Source of the DNA: Persicirhabdus sediminis
Lineage (GTDB): Bacteria; Verrucomicrobiota; Verrucomicrobiia; Verrucomicrobiales; Akkermansiaceae
NCBI RefSeq assembly: GCF_016595495.1
Contig: NZ_JAENIM010000039.1
Coordinates: forward strand, 292,659 to 356,658
DNA: 64,000 nt
Reading direction: 5' to 3'
Every line of letters begins with the position of its first letter. Position 1 is the first letter of the stretch. Positions 45,058 to 54,076 of the stretch are shown here, in pieces. The position numbers were made by a program, and so were the translations under genes. The notes under the pieces are model-generated. The model was not told the DNA's origin. It did not search any database and saw only the letters and a list, made by a program, of their open reading frames with translations.

Positions 45058-45756
45058 TTAGAGGTAGAGGATACGGCTGCAGTTTTCGCACAATACGAGA
45101 CCAGTCTCGGCTTGGATCGAACTCAGCGTATTAGGCACGAGCTTCATGTGGCACCCGCTGCACTGCTTGTCAACTACTTGAGCAATCGCTTGGCCGTCTT
45201 TGGATTTGAGTAAGCGCTCGTATAGGTCGAGATCTCCCGAATCCACTTTGGCTCCCAGCTGGGCGCGCTCTTGTTGCAGCTCATCTAGCTGGCCGCGGCA
45301 CACCTCCGCGCGCTTGTGTAATTTGCCGATATCGTCGTCGATGCTCGCTTGCACCAGCTGCATCGTTTTTTGCGTTTCGTCTACAGATTTTTGCAATTCA
45401 TCAGCAGCTTCCATCAGCTCGAGCTCGGTGGTTTCCAGCTCGTCGATGTCATTGTTATAGCGCTTGATGTCGTCGCCTAACTTGTGGAATTCTTCGTTGT
45501 TACGTGTCTCAAACTGTTGGGCTTGGAGTTTCTCTAGCGTATTGCGGCGCGTCTTGATATCGAGGTCAACTTTTTTAATAGCGACTTGTTTTTCCTGCCA
45601 ATTCTTTTTGGCTAGATCGTAGTTGGCCTTCGATTCGTTCAACTTCGCATTTGCGTATTCCTCTTGTTTAGGAATCGCTGTAAGCTCGTTATTTAATTTA
45701 ATGATGCGTTGATCGCGTTCTTGAAGAACCAAGAGTGACTCGATGGTGGCTAGCAT
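45058..45756 (-). CDS. CT398-like coiled-coil protein with C4 zinc ribbon
   Basis: 232 residues: a long N-terminal coiled coil (about 30-165, high in Lys/Glu/Gln) and a C-terminal zinc ribbon CSGCHM...CENCSRILYL. This is the CT398/DUF164 C4-type family; in chlamydiae CT398 binds sigma-54 and export proteins. Whether it does so here is unknown. It is 33 bp upstream of mrp. Confidence 0.85.
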   Translation of the reverse strand: MLATIESLLVLQERDQRIIKLNNELTAIPKQEEYANAKLNESKANYDLAKKNWQEKQVAIKKVDLDIKTRRNTLEKLQAQQFETRNNEEFHKLGDDIKRYNNDIDELETTELELMEAADELQKSVDETQKTMQLVQASIDDDIGKLHKRAEVCRGQLDELQQERAQLGAKVDSGDLDLYERLLKSKDGQAIAQVVDKQCSGCHMKLVPNTLSSIQAETGLVLCENCSRILYL

Positions 45757-45901
45757 GCTGCGAACTTAGTCAGACTGGAGCCTGCTGGCAAGTGCGAGAC
45801 GTCGAAGATTCTCTTTTTTTCGTAGTGGTAAAAAAATCTTTGAACAGATATGCTTTTTTTGACTCAAATGAGTTGGAGCCAATCCCTAAGGCCAATATCC
45901 T

Positions 45902-47446
45902 ATGATCATAGAATGTCCTAAATGTAAACAACAGTTCGACGGTACCGAAGACCTCGTAGGCAAAACCGTAGAATGCGGTGCTTGTGACCACAGGTTCAAA
46001 ATCAAAAGGCCTGAAGAAGAGGCTGATAAAAAGGTGAAGCTCTATCCTGGTGAAAAGAAAGCCGGACTCGAACGGTTCGGTCGTGGTCAGACGGTGGCAG
46101 CTCCAGTGAATTTCCAAACCACTAACTATGCTGCTGACGTTAATGTTAGCCAGGTTGGGCCAAGTTCGCTAAAGCACACTCTAATGTTTTTGACCGGCTG
46201 GGGGATGATCATCTTGGTCATCGTTTGGTATGTTATTGCCCATAGCATGGGGGCTATCTCTGATATGACTAACGAACAACGTTGGACGTTTTTGGCATTC
46301 ATTGCTCTGCTTGGTGGTGGCCTAGTTGTGGCTGGTTCATACCGTCGCCGATTGATCGGCCTTATTTGTGTCGCGCTTACCGCCTTTGCTATGTTAGCCC
46401 TGCCTATCGTCATGCCTGCTAATGAAACAGTGGTAGTAGACACTAGTGACTTTGATAGAGAAATTGTCGAGCGCGAGATCCAGCTCAGCGAAGACGACAA
46501 AATGCAAAAATACAAATACGAAATTGGCTACGAGCCAGTTGAGGCTGCGGTGAAAAATGCCAAAGTGCCTAATAGTGTTAGTGCTGTGTATATGCGTCAG
46601 GTAGGTAAATACGCAGATGTCATTGAAGGATACATCTTCTCCAAAACGGGCGAAAACGATAGGCCTATCATCTACCCACGTGGTACAGGTGATAGAGATG
46701 GCCTCATGGTGATTCTTCAGCCAGGCATTACCATGGACGACCTAGTAGACATGTGCTCAACCTACGGGCGCATCCTTGAGGTACACGAAGACCTTCGTCT
46801 GGTAGACATGATTGTTAACCAAAGCACGCTGCGCGATGCCAACCGCAGTCAGTTGATAGACGTCAATCATCCAGAGTTCTATCGTCAGAATCTAGCAGCT
46901 CTCGGTAGTCTCGATAAGCTCGCCGTGATGCAGGCAATCAAACGCCTCGCGCTGGCGCCTCCAATCAGGTTCCGTGATGAAATCCGTGTGGAGCTCAATA
47001 ACCTCCTTGAGCATCCAGATGACGACATCAAAGTGGAAGCGATCAATGCACTCACTCAGTGGGCCAACGAGGGGACCAATACTGATATGTTGGTGATGGA
47101 TGCCTGCCGTGGACTGATTGAGCGTGGGAAAATGACCTCTACATGCATGGCCTACCTCACCAAACATCAAGTCAACGGGCGTCAGGAAATGCTTGTCCAC
47201 CTGTGGACGCAATCGCCAGTCGATTGGCAAGATGAGATGAAGGAACTCGGCATCGTTGCCGAGCCTGAACTGCTCAATGTCATCGATCAGCTCGATGATC
47301 TGCATTTGATCTCCGCGGCGACAATTTTAAAGTCAATTGGTACAGCTGCCTCATTGCCTCATCTTCAGGAACTTGTCGAAATTAAAGAAGGGCACGTACA
47401 AAAAACTTTGCAGGATGCTATTGACGTGATCCAAAAACGTCTCTAG
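45902..47446 (+). CDS. Zinc-ribbon, membrane and HEAT-like repeat protein
   Basis: 514 residues. MJ0042-type zinc ribbon at the N-terminus (IECPKCKQQF...VECGACDHRFK), then three membrane helices around residues 95-170, and a soluble region to 514 that has helical HEAT-like repeats in its last ~200 residues (VKVEAINALTQWANEG, LHLISAATILKSIGTAASLPHLQEL). The fusion of a ribbon, membrane helices and HEAT repeats is typical of PVC orphan proteins. I do not know its role. tRNA-Leu follows after 27 bp. Confidence 0.75.
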   Translation: MIIECPKCKQQFDGTEDLVGKTVECGACDHRFKIKRPEEEADKKVKLYPGEKKAGLERFGRGQTVAAPVNFQTTNYAADVNVSQVGPSSLKHTLMFLTGWGMIILVIVWYVIAHSMGAISDMTNEQRWTFLAFIALLGGGLVVAGSYRRRLIGLICVALTAFAMLALPIVMPANETVVVDTSDFDREIVEREIQLSEDDKMQKYKYEIGYEPVEAAVKNAKVPNSVSAVYMRQVGKYADVIEGYIFSKTGENDRPIIYPRGTGDRDGLMVILQPGITMDDLVDMCSTYGRILEVHEDLRLVDMIVNQSTLRDANRSQLIDVNHPEFYRQNLAALGSLDKLAVMQAIKRLALAPPIRFRDEIRVELNNLLEHPDDDIKVEAINALTQWANEGTNTDMLVMDACRGLIERGKMTSTCMAYLTKHQVNGRQEMLVHLWTQSPVDWQDEMKELGIVAEPELLNVIDQLDDLHLISAATILKSIGTAASLPHLQELVEIKEGHVQKTLQDAIDVIQKRL

Positions 47447-47473
47447 CTTCCAGCCCGCAAGCGAATTGCAAAT

Positions 47474-47558
47474 GCCGCCATGGCGGAATTGGTAGACGCG
47501 TCGGATTTAAAATCCGATTCTGGTTATCGGAGTGCCGGTTCGATCCCGGCTGGCGGTA
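47474..47558 (+). tRNA. tRNA-Leu (anticodon TAA)
   Basis: Class II tRNA, 85 nt: acceptor GCCGCCA / TGGCGGT, D-arm GGAATTGGTAGACGC, anticodon stem TCGGA/TCCGA with loop TTTAAAA, long variable arm (TTCTGGTTATCGGAGT), and T-arm CCGGTTCGATCCCGG. CCA is not encoded. It borders the repeat-rich accessory stretch, but I saw no duplicated 3' end marking an integration. Confidence 0.96.
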
Positions 47559-47574
47559 TTTTTCTTCGCTTCCT

Positions 47575-47602
47575 TGCCCTTCTTCGGAAGGGCATTTTTT
47601 TT
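47575..47602 (+). terminator. Terminator after tRNA-Leu
   Basis: Stem TGCCCTTC / GAAGGGCA with a TTCG tetraloop followed by eight T. Confidence 0.9.
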
Positions 47603-48151
47603 GCCTGCGAATAAGCAACAGGTTCCTCGGCCCACTCAATTGGCATCGTTTCTGCAGTTAGAGTTATGGCTGCAGGTGAAAGCCGTTCGTTGACCAGCTG
47701 GTCTGCTTGGGCCTAAAAAGAATGCCAGTTGGCTGAGAAATATCTATCACTAGCTAGTCCAGCTAGAGCATACCTAGATGGTTTGCGTACGCGAGGCATC
47801 TGCCAGAGAGCTCGGCGCGCCATCGCTAGCTGGTTCAGCTTAAGAAAAAGTCCAGTGAGTGATAGCTAGTTTAGCTCAAGAAAACCCGGAGGGTTTTTAA
47901 GATTTTAGCCGTGGGTCAGCGAACTGGCGAGCGCCACCCACGAACGGGCCAGATAGCATGGTCTGCCGGCGGGAAGGAAGTTCGTTAGTGTTCAGTGGGC
48001 AGTTTTCAGAGCCAGGCTGTTGCAGGTAGAATTCACAGATTTCGCGATTACATAGCTGGCAAATGGCGTTATTGTTTCGAGTTGGGATTTGGAGGCTTGT
48101 GATTTACGCAATGTTTACATTTAGCCCTTCGTTATGTGGTAGGGTTGCGTC
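47603..48151. other. Gene-free repeat region after tRNA-Leu
   Basis: No convincing ORF. It contains a CCAGCTGG copy (47694-47701), a degenerate version of the 13219-13247 terminator hairpin (about 47759-47784), and one REP-like element (47878-48016). The end of the region should carry the promoter of the gene at 48152. Confidence 0.6.
47878..48016. repeat. REP-like element, family 2, copy A
   Basis: Starts AGAAAACCCGGAGGG, has the inverted pair GCCGTGGGT / ACCCACG around AGCGAACTGGCGAGCGCC, continues with GGGCCAGATAGCATGG, GCCGGCGGGAAGGAAG and ends CAGTGGGCAGTTTTCAGAG. The same ordered blocks recur three times at 49437-49877. Confidence 0.8.
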
Positions 48152-48625
48152 ATGAGATATCTATGCGCCACCATTACTTACCTCTTATTCTCTGGTTCGC
48201 TCATCGCAAATGACAAAGCTAGGATATGCAATGGGCAATTAGATATTGCAGTTTTAAGTTTCGGTGAAACGGACTTTCTTAGAGAGCACATGATTCATAT
48301 TTTTGACTCAGCTCAATTTCATCATAAGCAAGGCAGCTTGCAGCAAGTTAAGTCACGGCAAGAGATCAATAAGCTGTTGGGCGATATTAGACAGGGAATT
48401 CACCTTGAATTGATTTTAGAAGAACCAGCTAGAATCGTCGTTGAGCAGGAGGTGATTAAGCCAATTAAGCTTTGGGCAAGTGTAAGGGGTTCAGATGGTT
48501 TTGTTGCTGATTGGGTGCTTGAGGACTCCAAGGGCGGCTTAGTTTCTCTAAATAAAGTTAGAGGTGAGCTTGTTGTTCAGCTAGCTCCTTACATTCTTAA
48601 TATTCTCAATACTAACGAAGATTAA
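48152..48625 (+). CDS. Exported orphan protein
   Basis: 157 residues; N-terminal signal peptide (MRYLCATITYLLFSGSLIAND). The remaining sequence is mixed alpha/beta with no motif I know (KSRQEINKLLGDIRQGIHLELIL, WASVRGSDGFVADWVLED). Codon usage is AT-richer than ileS or ppc. It lies between REP-like copies A and B together with the methyltransferase gene. Function unknown. Confidence 0.6.
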   Translation: MRYLCATITYLLFSGSLIANDKARICNGQLDIAVLSFGETDFLREHMIHIFDSAQFHHKQGSLQQVKSRQEINKLLGDIRQGIHLELILEEPARIVVEQEVIKPIKLWASVRGSDGFVADWVLEDSKGGLVSLNKVRGELVVQLAPYILNILNTNED

Positions 48626-48724
48626 TTCTGAGACCTATTGATAGGCATATTACTTTGCTAGAGATTTCTAGCTGGCTGAGAATAGAATAGATTGACAATA
48701 TTGTTTGGTTTGGGAGTTTCAGTC

Positions 48725-49423
48725 ATGGCGATGAGATTAGAAAATGTCGTGCCTTTTGGGCGATCGTTGGATGAATATCAAAAGATGTTTAGCCTCACAA
48801 AATCAGAGCTTAAATCAAAAATTATTGGTGTTGCAGACGGTCCGGCGAGTTTCAATGCAGAGCTAAGAGCATTGGGTGGTGAGGTAATTTCAATTGATCC
48901 TATTTATGAATTTGGAGCCGATGAAATAGAAGAACGTTTTAATGCTGTAATTGATAACATCATCGCTCAGGTTGAAAATACACCTAACGATTGGGTGTGG
49001 TCATATCATGGAAGCTCTGATGGATTACGTGAGAATCGCATGAAGGCAACTCAGGTTTTTACTGATGACTATCGAGTAAATCGTCAGTCAAGTAGTTATG
49101 TGCAAGGGGCTCTGCCGAGTTTGCCGTTTGCAGATGATCAATTTGAGCTAGGCTTGTGCTCTCATTTCTTATTCCTGTATACCGATCATTATTCATATGA
49201 GTTTCATGAACAGTCGGTTTTGGAAATGCTAAGGGTTGCCAAAGAGGTGAGAATATTTCCATTACTCACTCTAATGCGTGAATATTCACCTTATATTGAA
49301 CCGTTGCTGAGTGTGTTGATAGATAGCGGATATTCCGTTGATGTTAGGGAAGTGGAGTATGAATTACAAAAAGGTGGCAACCAGATGTTGGTGATCAAGA
49401 GGGCGTCAGCGCGGTATCACTAG
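48725..49423 (+). CDS. Class I methyltransferase-like protein
   Basis: 232 residues from ATG 48725 (the track-length frame starts with TTG at 48692). A Rossmann-like core: IIGVADGPASFNAELRALGGEVISIDPIY has the Gly-rich loop and an acidic residue after beta-2, and LPFADDQFELGLCSHFLFLY is the usual motif IV position of SAM-dependent methyltransferases. Similar proteins are found widely as unnamed methyltransferases; the substrate is unknown. It is bracketed by REP-like copies. Confidence 0.7.
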   Translation: MAMRLENVVPFGRSLDEYQKMFSLTKSELKSKIIGVADGPASFNAELRALGGEVISIDPIYEFGADEIEERFNAVIDNIIAQVENTPNDWVWSYHGSSDGLRENRMKATQVFTDDYRVNRQSSSYVQGALPSLPFADDQFELGLCSHFLFLYTDHYSYEFHEQSVLEMLRVAKEVRIFPLLTLMREYSPYIEPLLSVLIDSGYSVDVREVEYELQKGGNQMLVIKRASARYH

Positions 49424-49436
49424 CTGGTTCACTTCA

Positions 49437-49582
49437 AGAAAACCCGAAGGGTGTTAAGACTTTAACCGTGGCCAGCGAGCTAGCGTGCGCCACCCACGGA
49501 CGGGCCAGCTAGCATGGATCTACCGGCGGGAAGGAAGTTTGTTAGTTTTCAGTTGGCAGTTTTCAGAGTCTGGCAGTGTTTT
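49437..49582. repeat. REP-like element, family 2, copy B
   Basis: Same block order as copy A, starting CAAGAAAACCCGAAGGG, with a slightly divergent stem and ending TTGGCAGTTTTCAGAG. It begins 14 bases after the methyltransferase stop. Confidence 0.8.
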
Positions 49583-49585
49583 GGC

Positions 49586-49724
49586 AAACCCGGAGGGTTT
49601 AAGGATTATAGCCGTGGGTTAGCGAGCACCACCCACGAACGGGCCAGATAGCATGGTCTGCCGGCGGGAAAGGAAGTTTGTTAGTGTTCAGTGGGCAGTT
49701 TTCAGAGTCAGGCAGTGTTTTGGC
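49586..49724. repeat. REP-like element, family 2, copy C
   Basis: Head-to-tail with copy B: CAAACCCGGAGGG, GCCGTGGGTTAGCGAGCACCACCCACG, then GGGCCAGATAGCATGG and GCCGGCGGG. The stem loop is shortened compared with copy A. Confidence 0.8.
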
Positions 49725-49725
49725 A

Positions 49726-49877
49726 AACCCGGAGGGTTTTAAGATTTTAGCCGTGGGTCAGCGAGCTAGCGAGCGCCACCCACGGACAGGCCAGCTAGCA
49801 TGGATCTGCCGAAGGTAGAATAGAGGGACGGGTGTCCGTTTGTGTTCTGTTGGCAGTTTTCAGAGTCTGGCTGTTGG
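49726..49877. repeat. REP-like element, family 2, copy D
   Basis: Third consecutive copy: CAAACCCGGAGGG, GCCGTGGGTCAGCGAGCTAGCGAGCGCCACCC, GGCCAGCTAGCATGG; the tail diverges (GAAGGTAGAATAGAGGG) before TTTTCAGAGTCTGG. Confidence 0.75.
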
Positions 49878-50014
49878 AGGGAGGAGCCTCAGATGGTATA
49901 GGTTATAGCATTGTTTACCCGCGTGGTTGGGGTAGGATTAACTGGAGGTGACAAGCTTGCTGTTATTTATTTTAGGGTGACTTGTTAGCTGGAATCAGTT
50001 ATGTACGTTTGGTT

Positions 50015-50542
50015 ATGATGAAGTTTGGCAAAATTCTATTTATATCATTTTGCTCTCTGTGCACTTTTTCTTGTGATTCAGAAGATGAAAACCACACAGG
50101 ATCAGTATCTACTGAGGATAAGGAAGTGGAAGATAGGAAGGCTGCTCGTGTTTTTGAGCTTGAGTCTATTGTGATTCCTGTTGTGGATTTTGAAAATACT
50201 TCAGTAGAAGAGGCGATAGATTTTTTGCGTATACGGGCTAGGGAACTAGATAGAGAGGTCGAACCATCATATAAAGGTGTTTCCTTCATCATTAGAAAAA
50301 CAAGGTCGAATGTTGAATATGAGAACACCGAGAATACTGAGGACCTGCTGTCCAGCGATGTTAATTCCACGAATGCGATAACACTGAAAGCGGAGAATAT
50401 AAAGCTTGTTGATGCTCTAGCTGAAATAGCGACTCAAACAGAGCTAGACATCTATTTCATAGGTGGTGGTTGTACACTCGTGCCCAAAGGTACTAAAATT
50501 GACAGTGCTGCAGAAGCTTGGACTGTGATACAAGCAGAGTAG
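50015..50542 (+). CDS. Lipoprotein resembling a stand-alone secretin N-terminal (STN-like) module
   Basis: 175 residues from ATG 50015. Lipobox in ILFISFCSLCTFSC-D. After an acidic linker, IPVVDFENTSVEEAIDFLRIRARELD and NAITLKAENIKLVDALAEIATQTELDIYFIGGG correspond to the paired beta-alpha-beta units seen at the start of secretins (GspD/STN) in Verrucomicrobia; the pore domain is missing. AT-rich codon choice. No secretion genes adjoin it. It may be a cut-down remnant or a periplasmic binding module. Confidence 0.6.
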   Translation: MMKFGKILFISFCSLCTFSCDSEDENHTGSVSTEDKEVEDRKAARVFELESIVIPVVDFENTSVEEAIDFLRIRARELDREVEPSYKGVSFIIRKTRSNVEYENTENTEDLLSSDVNSTNAITLKAENIKLVDALAEIATQTELDIYFIGGGCTLVPKGTKIDSAAEAWTVIQAE

Positions 50543-50785
50543 TACGTTATCGTTTTTTCACTTCGCACTTTAATCGCGGGGTCAGCTTAAGCATTTTTTT
50601 CAACAGCGTGGTGTACTTTTAAATATGCCTGTCGACAAGCAAGTGGGCATGTTGCTAGTTGAGCTTGTCTATCAAGTGGTGCGACGCAGCCTTGCTGACG
50701 ACAGCGTGTGTTATGTGAAGATCAGGTCGTAATTAACATTTTGAGGAAGTTCAATATTGAAGCATGATTGACAAGTTTAAGCTAG

Positions 50786-51709
50786 GTGGGTGAGTGTAGC
50801 CAAGTGATAAGAAAAAGACCTCACGAAATAAAGCAGTTCTATAAATACATGGAATATGGCACTGCGATAAAAGTGGCTGAGAACGCTACCCTCAGATGGA
50901 GTTCGTCAAAGATATTTAATGATCCTTTTGACGTCCCTTTAGATATTTTAGATGGTTTCGATTTTGAATCAGTGAATCAAGCTTTTCTGACTCGCTTGAT
51001 AAAACTGCTTAAAAACCCAGATGAATTAGATCTTAGCCAGTTTGGTGATGATTTTGGAACATTTTTTCATCTGTTAAAGTGTGGCGAGCAAAGTAGCCGA
51101 GAGAGGTTGATTGAATGTATATTATCATCCCCTCAGGCATTTACGGGTCATATTGGTGAGGGTTTGTTTGATGAAATTAGAAATGCATGGAAGTGTATGT
51201 ATTCTGAAAAAAGGATTTTATGTCTTTCTAAAGTTTGGAACTCCGCAGCGATGTGGCATCACTATGCAAAAGGTCATAATGGATGCGTTTTTGAGTTTGC
51301 ATGTAATGAAGAGAATGACAGTGCTTGGTTGGCAGCAGAACCTGTTAAATATATAGATGGAGATCTACAAATTAATACAGCAGATGGGTTTGTTGATGCT
51401 TTGTTAGAAGGCGGGGCTGCTGGTATAGCTAAACAAATACATGATGAATATACGTATACGAAAACTCTGGATTGGAAATACGAAGAAGAATACAGGGTTT
51501 CTACATTTAAGCGCCCGCAAGACACAGGCGATTATACTGATTATGAATTTGCGGAGGAAGATCTCTCAGCTGTGATTATGGGAGAAAAGATGGAGCCCGA
51601 AGCAAGAAGTAGAGTAGTCGATCTTATTTCCTCAAAATATCCTCACACAGTGATTTGGGTGGCCTACAAAGAGGGGGGACGTCATCTCAAGAAACGCCTA
51701 CATTGCTAA
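50786..51709 (+). CDS. DUF2971 family protein
   Basis: 307 residues if read from GTG 50786; GTG 50804 (residue 7) is an equally likely start. DUF2971 features: KQFYKYMEYGTAIKVAENATLRWSSSKIFNDPFD near the start, ILCLSKVWNSAAMWHHYAKGHNGCVFEF, and WKYEEEYRV near the C-terminus. The family is common in accessory and defence-adjacent islands but has no proven activity. AT-rich third positions suggest transfer. Confidence 0.8.
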   Translation: MGECSQVIRKRPHEIKQFYKYMEYGTAIKVAENATLRWSSSKIFNDPFDVPLDILDGFDFESVNQAFLTRLIKLLKNPDELDLSQFGDDFGTFFHLLKCGEQSSRERLIECILSSPQAFTGHIGEGLFDEIRNAWKCMYSEKRILCLSKVWNSAAMWHHYAKGHNGCVFEFACNEENDSAWLAAEPVKYIDGDLQINTADGFVDALLEGGAAGIAKQIHDEYTYTKTLDWKYEEEYRVSTFKRPQDTGDYTDYEFAEEDLSAVIMGEKMEPEARSRVVDLISSKYPHTVIWVAYKEGGRHLKKRLHC

Positions 51710-52228
51710 CGAATAGAAGTGACTTATCGGAAGCGAAAATATAAATCGGGAGCCCTAGCGAGTCTCGTTTTGCTTTTTGGGGATGTGCTTGGCTGTTGGC
51801 ATGGGCGTGGAGGTTGAGATTGATGGCTTTGATCATGGAAATAACTTGGCAACAGATTCGTTGCATTAGTTAGGCCTTGTCTCGCCCCTTCAGGGCTAGG
51901 TTTGTGTGTGGGTTTATCCCAGCCCTGCGTTGAGCCTTCGGCTCTGCCTTGGACTGGGCTGCAATGTTTCGCCCACGTTGGGGCGGAGGAAGAGGGAATG
52001 GCGAGGGGCGATGTGTGAATTCCGGGGCGATGGAACTCAAATAAAGTCGGGCAAAGGTAACTTTTTGTAATTAGAAAAGATGATTTTGCTGCAGGATTAT
52101 TAGGCTGAGCTTGGTCCGAGCTCAGGAGGATGTTGATTCACTTTATACTGACACCTATGAATTGAACGTGCCTGAGGTGGGTAGTTAGATATTGCTATCA
52201 TGTGACCTGTTGGATAGTCTGTGGCGTG
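51710..52228. other. Gene-free region containing REP-like copy 2
   Basis: 519 bases. Holds the element at 51883-51985 and nothing else recognisable; no ORF longer than a few tens of codons has support. Confidence 0.5.
51883..51985. repeat. REP-like palindromic element, family 1, copy 2
   Basis: Opens CGCCCCTTCAGGGCTAG exactly as at 17423, then CCCAGCCCTGCGTTGAGCC with TTCGGCTCTGCCTTGG and ACTGGGCTG forming the middle stem, and closes TTTCGCCCACGTTGGGGCG. The shared core with copy 1 is GCGTTG-N-GCCTTCGGC-N-CTGCCTT. Confidence 0.75.
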
Positions 52229-52519
52229 ATGATCAATAATCCTAATTACCTATTTCCTCAGGCTGAAAATACAGCGTGTTATACGAGCAAGCATATCATT
52301 GAGGATGGGAAACCAATCCTTCATGTGGTTCATGATGAGGATGGCGAATGGCAATTTATGGGTGATCAAGAGTGTGATGTGGAGGATGCTAGAATAGTGA
52401 CAATGGGGCAGATTGTTCAGCTAGACCCAAGTGTAAATGGCTTGTACGAGATGCCTTCTGGTATAGGTGCATTTCGTGAATCCGTGGGCGGCGAGTGGAA
52501 ACCGTATAAACTGCAATAA
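52229..52519 (+). CDS. Small conserved-looking protein of unknown function
   Basis: 96 residues from ATG 52229. The sequence (NYLFPQAENTACYTSKHI, PILHVVHDEDGEWQFMG, ARIVTMGQIVQLDPSVNGLYEMPSGIGAFR) looks like a family of small cytoplasmic proteins found scattered in bacterial genomes, but I cannot name it with confidence or give a role. No signal peptide or membrane helix. Confidence 0.65.
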   Translation: MINNPNYLFPQAENTACYTSKHIIEDGKPILHVVHDEDGEWQFMGDQECDVEDARIVTMGQIVQLDPSVNGLYEMPSGIGAFRESVGGEWKPYKLQ

Positions 52520-52655
52520 CTACTTTTTGGCCATTATCTATAATTGATATTCTAGGGTGGTTTGACTGCATGTAACCATGAAAGATTTCAGTCTATCAAA
52601 ATCATCTAGGCGGCAAGCGTTAGGAAACCTAAAGCGAGCCGCTGCTAAATGACAA

Positions 52656-52678
52656 AGCCGAGATGCTAAATCTCGGCT
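52656..52678. other. Hairpin without T-run
   Basis: Stem AGCCGAGAT / ATCTCGGCT with a 5-nt loop in the gap between two + strand genes. No T-run on either side, so it may be an RNA-stabilising hairpin or weak terminator. Confidence 0.5.
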
Positions 52679-52786
52679 ACTTACAAACAATTTGAAGTGG
52701 TTATGTTATTTGTAGACAAGGTGTGGCTTGTGGATCAAATTAGCGTTTGCGGATGCATGTAGATGTAAGTCAACTTTAGAGAAAAT

Positions 52787-53221
52787 ATGATGATAGTAGA
52801 AAACGTGCTTCCTGAAGATTACGAAGAAATGCTTCATGTTTGGGAGAATTCAGTTCGAGCAACTCATGGCTTCATAACAGAGGAAGATATTGAGTTTTTT
52901 AAACCCATCATCATTGAGCAAGCTTTTCCGGCTGTAACATTGAGGTGTGTGAAAAATGATAGCGGATCAATTATGGGTTTTCTGGTTGTCCACGACGCAA
53001 AGGTTGAGATGTTATTTATTTTGAACGAAGCAAGAGGTAAAGGTATTGGTAAAAATCTGCTGCAATACGCAATCGATCAGTTAGGTGTAACTAAGGTTGA
53101 TGTGAACGAACAAAATCCATTGGCTGTTGGATTTTACGAGCACATGGGTTTCAAAGTCGTTTCGCGCTCACCGCTTGATGATATGGGAAAGCCATTTCCA
53201 ATCCTGCACATGACACTTTAA
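52787..53221 (+). CDS. GNAT family N-acetyltransferase
   Basis: 144 residues. GNAT fold with acetyl-CoA loop LNEARGKGIGKNLLQYAI (R/Q-x-x-G-x-G/A) and the C-terminal NPLAVGFYEHMGFKVVSR. Close in layout to YjaB-like acetyltransferases. Substrate unknown. Last gene of the accessory stretch. Confidence 0.88.
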   Translation: MMIVENVLPEDYEEMLHVWENSVRATHGFITEEDIEFFKPIIIEQAFPAVTLRCVKNDSGSIMGFLVVHDAKVEMLFILNEARGKGIGKNLLQYAIDQLGVTKVDVNEQNPLAVGFYEHMGFKVVSRSPLDDMGKPFPILHMTL

Positions 53222-53314
53222 AGTTAGGGAGCGGTTATTGGCTGTTGTTAGCTTGGGTGATTGCAGCTAGCAGGAGTTGGGGTGCGGTGGCTGCTGCTAG
53301 CTGCTGGGTTCCTA

Positions 53315-54076
53315 CTAAAATTTGTATTCGATGCCGATGACGGGTCCGTGGGCGGTGACGTCGTAGGTAAATCCGTCGTCATGGTAGTCGGTATAGATGG
53401 CGCGGTAGCCGATGACGGCGCCGGTGCACGGGTTGATTTGCCAGCCGAGGCCGAGCATTGCTTGCCACGTTAGATCAGACGAGATGCCAAACCCGCCGAT
53501 GTCTCCAGCTGCGCGCAGGTAGAAATCTTCGTTGAATAGGTGGTTGTAGCGCAGGCCGATGATAGGGTCGACCCAGCTTTTGTCTTGGTCGATGTGGTGG
53601 TCATTGAAGTCGACGCTGACGTCTAGCCAGTTGCTACGCATGCCGCCGTAGAGTGACAAGGTGGAGCTGTTGGATTGATAGACTTCATAGCCGAGCACGA
53701 GGTTGGTGATGAGTTGTTTTTGCTCGAGGCTGATAGATGACCGCGGTGTGCGGTGGTCGCCGCTGATGTCAGCGTAGTTGAGATCTAGCAGCAGGCTCCA
53801 TCTGTCTTTGCCAATTTCCAATGAGCCCATGAAGCCGACCTCTAGATTGTCGACGAGATCTGAGAATGGCACGTTGATGTCGGCAATGTTATTGCGCACG
53901 CCGATGTCGCCGTCTAATGATTGCGCCCAGAGGTAGATGGCGGCACGATAGTACCAGCCGTCGTTAGTATTTTCTATACTCAATGGTGGCGGGGTGAGTG
54001 GCTGGCTGGATCCAGCTAGTGATAGACTGGTGGTGGCGAGAACTAGACAGCTGCAGTAGGTGATAGTTTTTTTCAT
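53315..54076 (-). CDS. Outer-membrane beta-barrel protein
   Basis: 253 residues. Signal peptide MKKTITYCSCLVLATTSLSLAG, then alternating-residue amphipathic strands (WYYRAAIYLWAQSLDGDIGV, RWSLLLDLNYADISG, AVIGYRAIYTDYHDD) and a C-terminal aromatic KF, all typical of a small outer-membrane barrel. It is divergent from the AraC gene and shares its 205-bp control region, so co-regulation is likely. Specific transport role unknown. Confidence 0.8.
   Translation of the reverse strand: MKKTITYCSCLVLATTSLSLAGSSQPLTPPPLSIENTNDGWYYRAAIYLWAQSLDGDIGVRNNIADINVPFSDLVDNLEVGFMGSLEIGKDRWSLLLDLNYADISGDHRTPRSSISLEQKQLITNLVLGYEVYQSNSSTLSLYGGMRSNWLDVSVDFNDHHIDQDKSWVDPIIGLRYNHLFNEDFYLRAAGDIGGFGISSDLTWQAMLGLGWQINPCTGAVIGYRAIYTDYHDDGFTYDVTAHGPVIGIEYKF

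Noticed and set aside
50625-50732. 35-codon ORF in the gap after the secretin-like gene
   Set aside because: No RBS, family or coupling; likely chance.
51860-52630. Possible integron attC sites (GTTAGGC near 51870, GTTAGGA near 52617)
   Set aside because: I could not find the matching RYYYAAC arm and inner arms at suitable distance; no integrase is present.
47474-53221. Integrative element using tRNA-Leu as att site
   Set aside because: The tRNA 3' end is not repeated in the accessory stretch and no integrase is seen.
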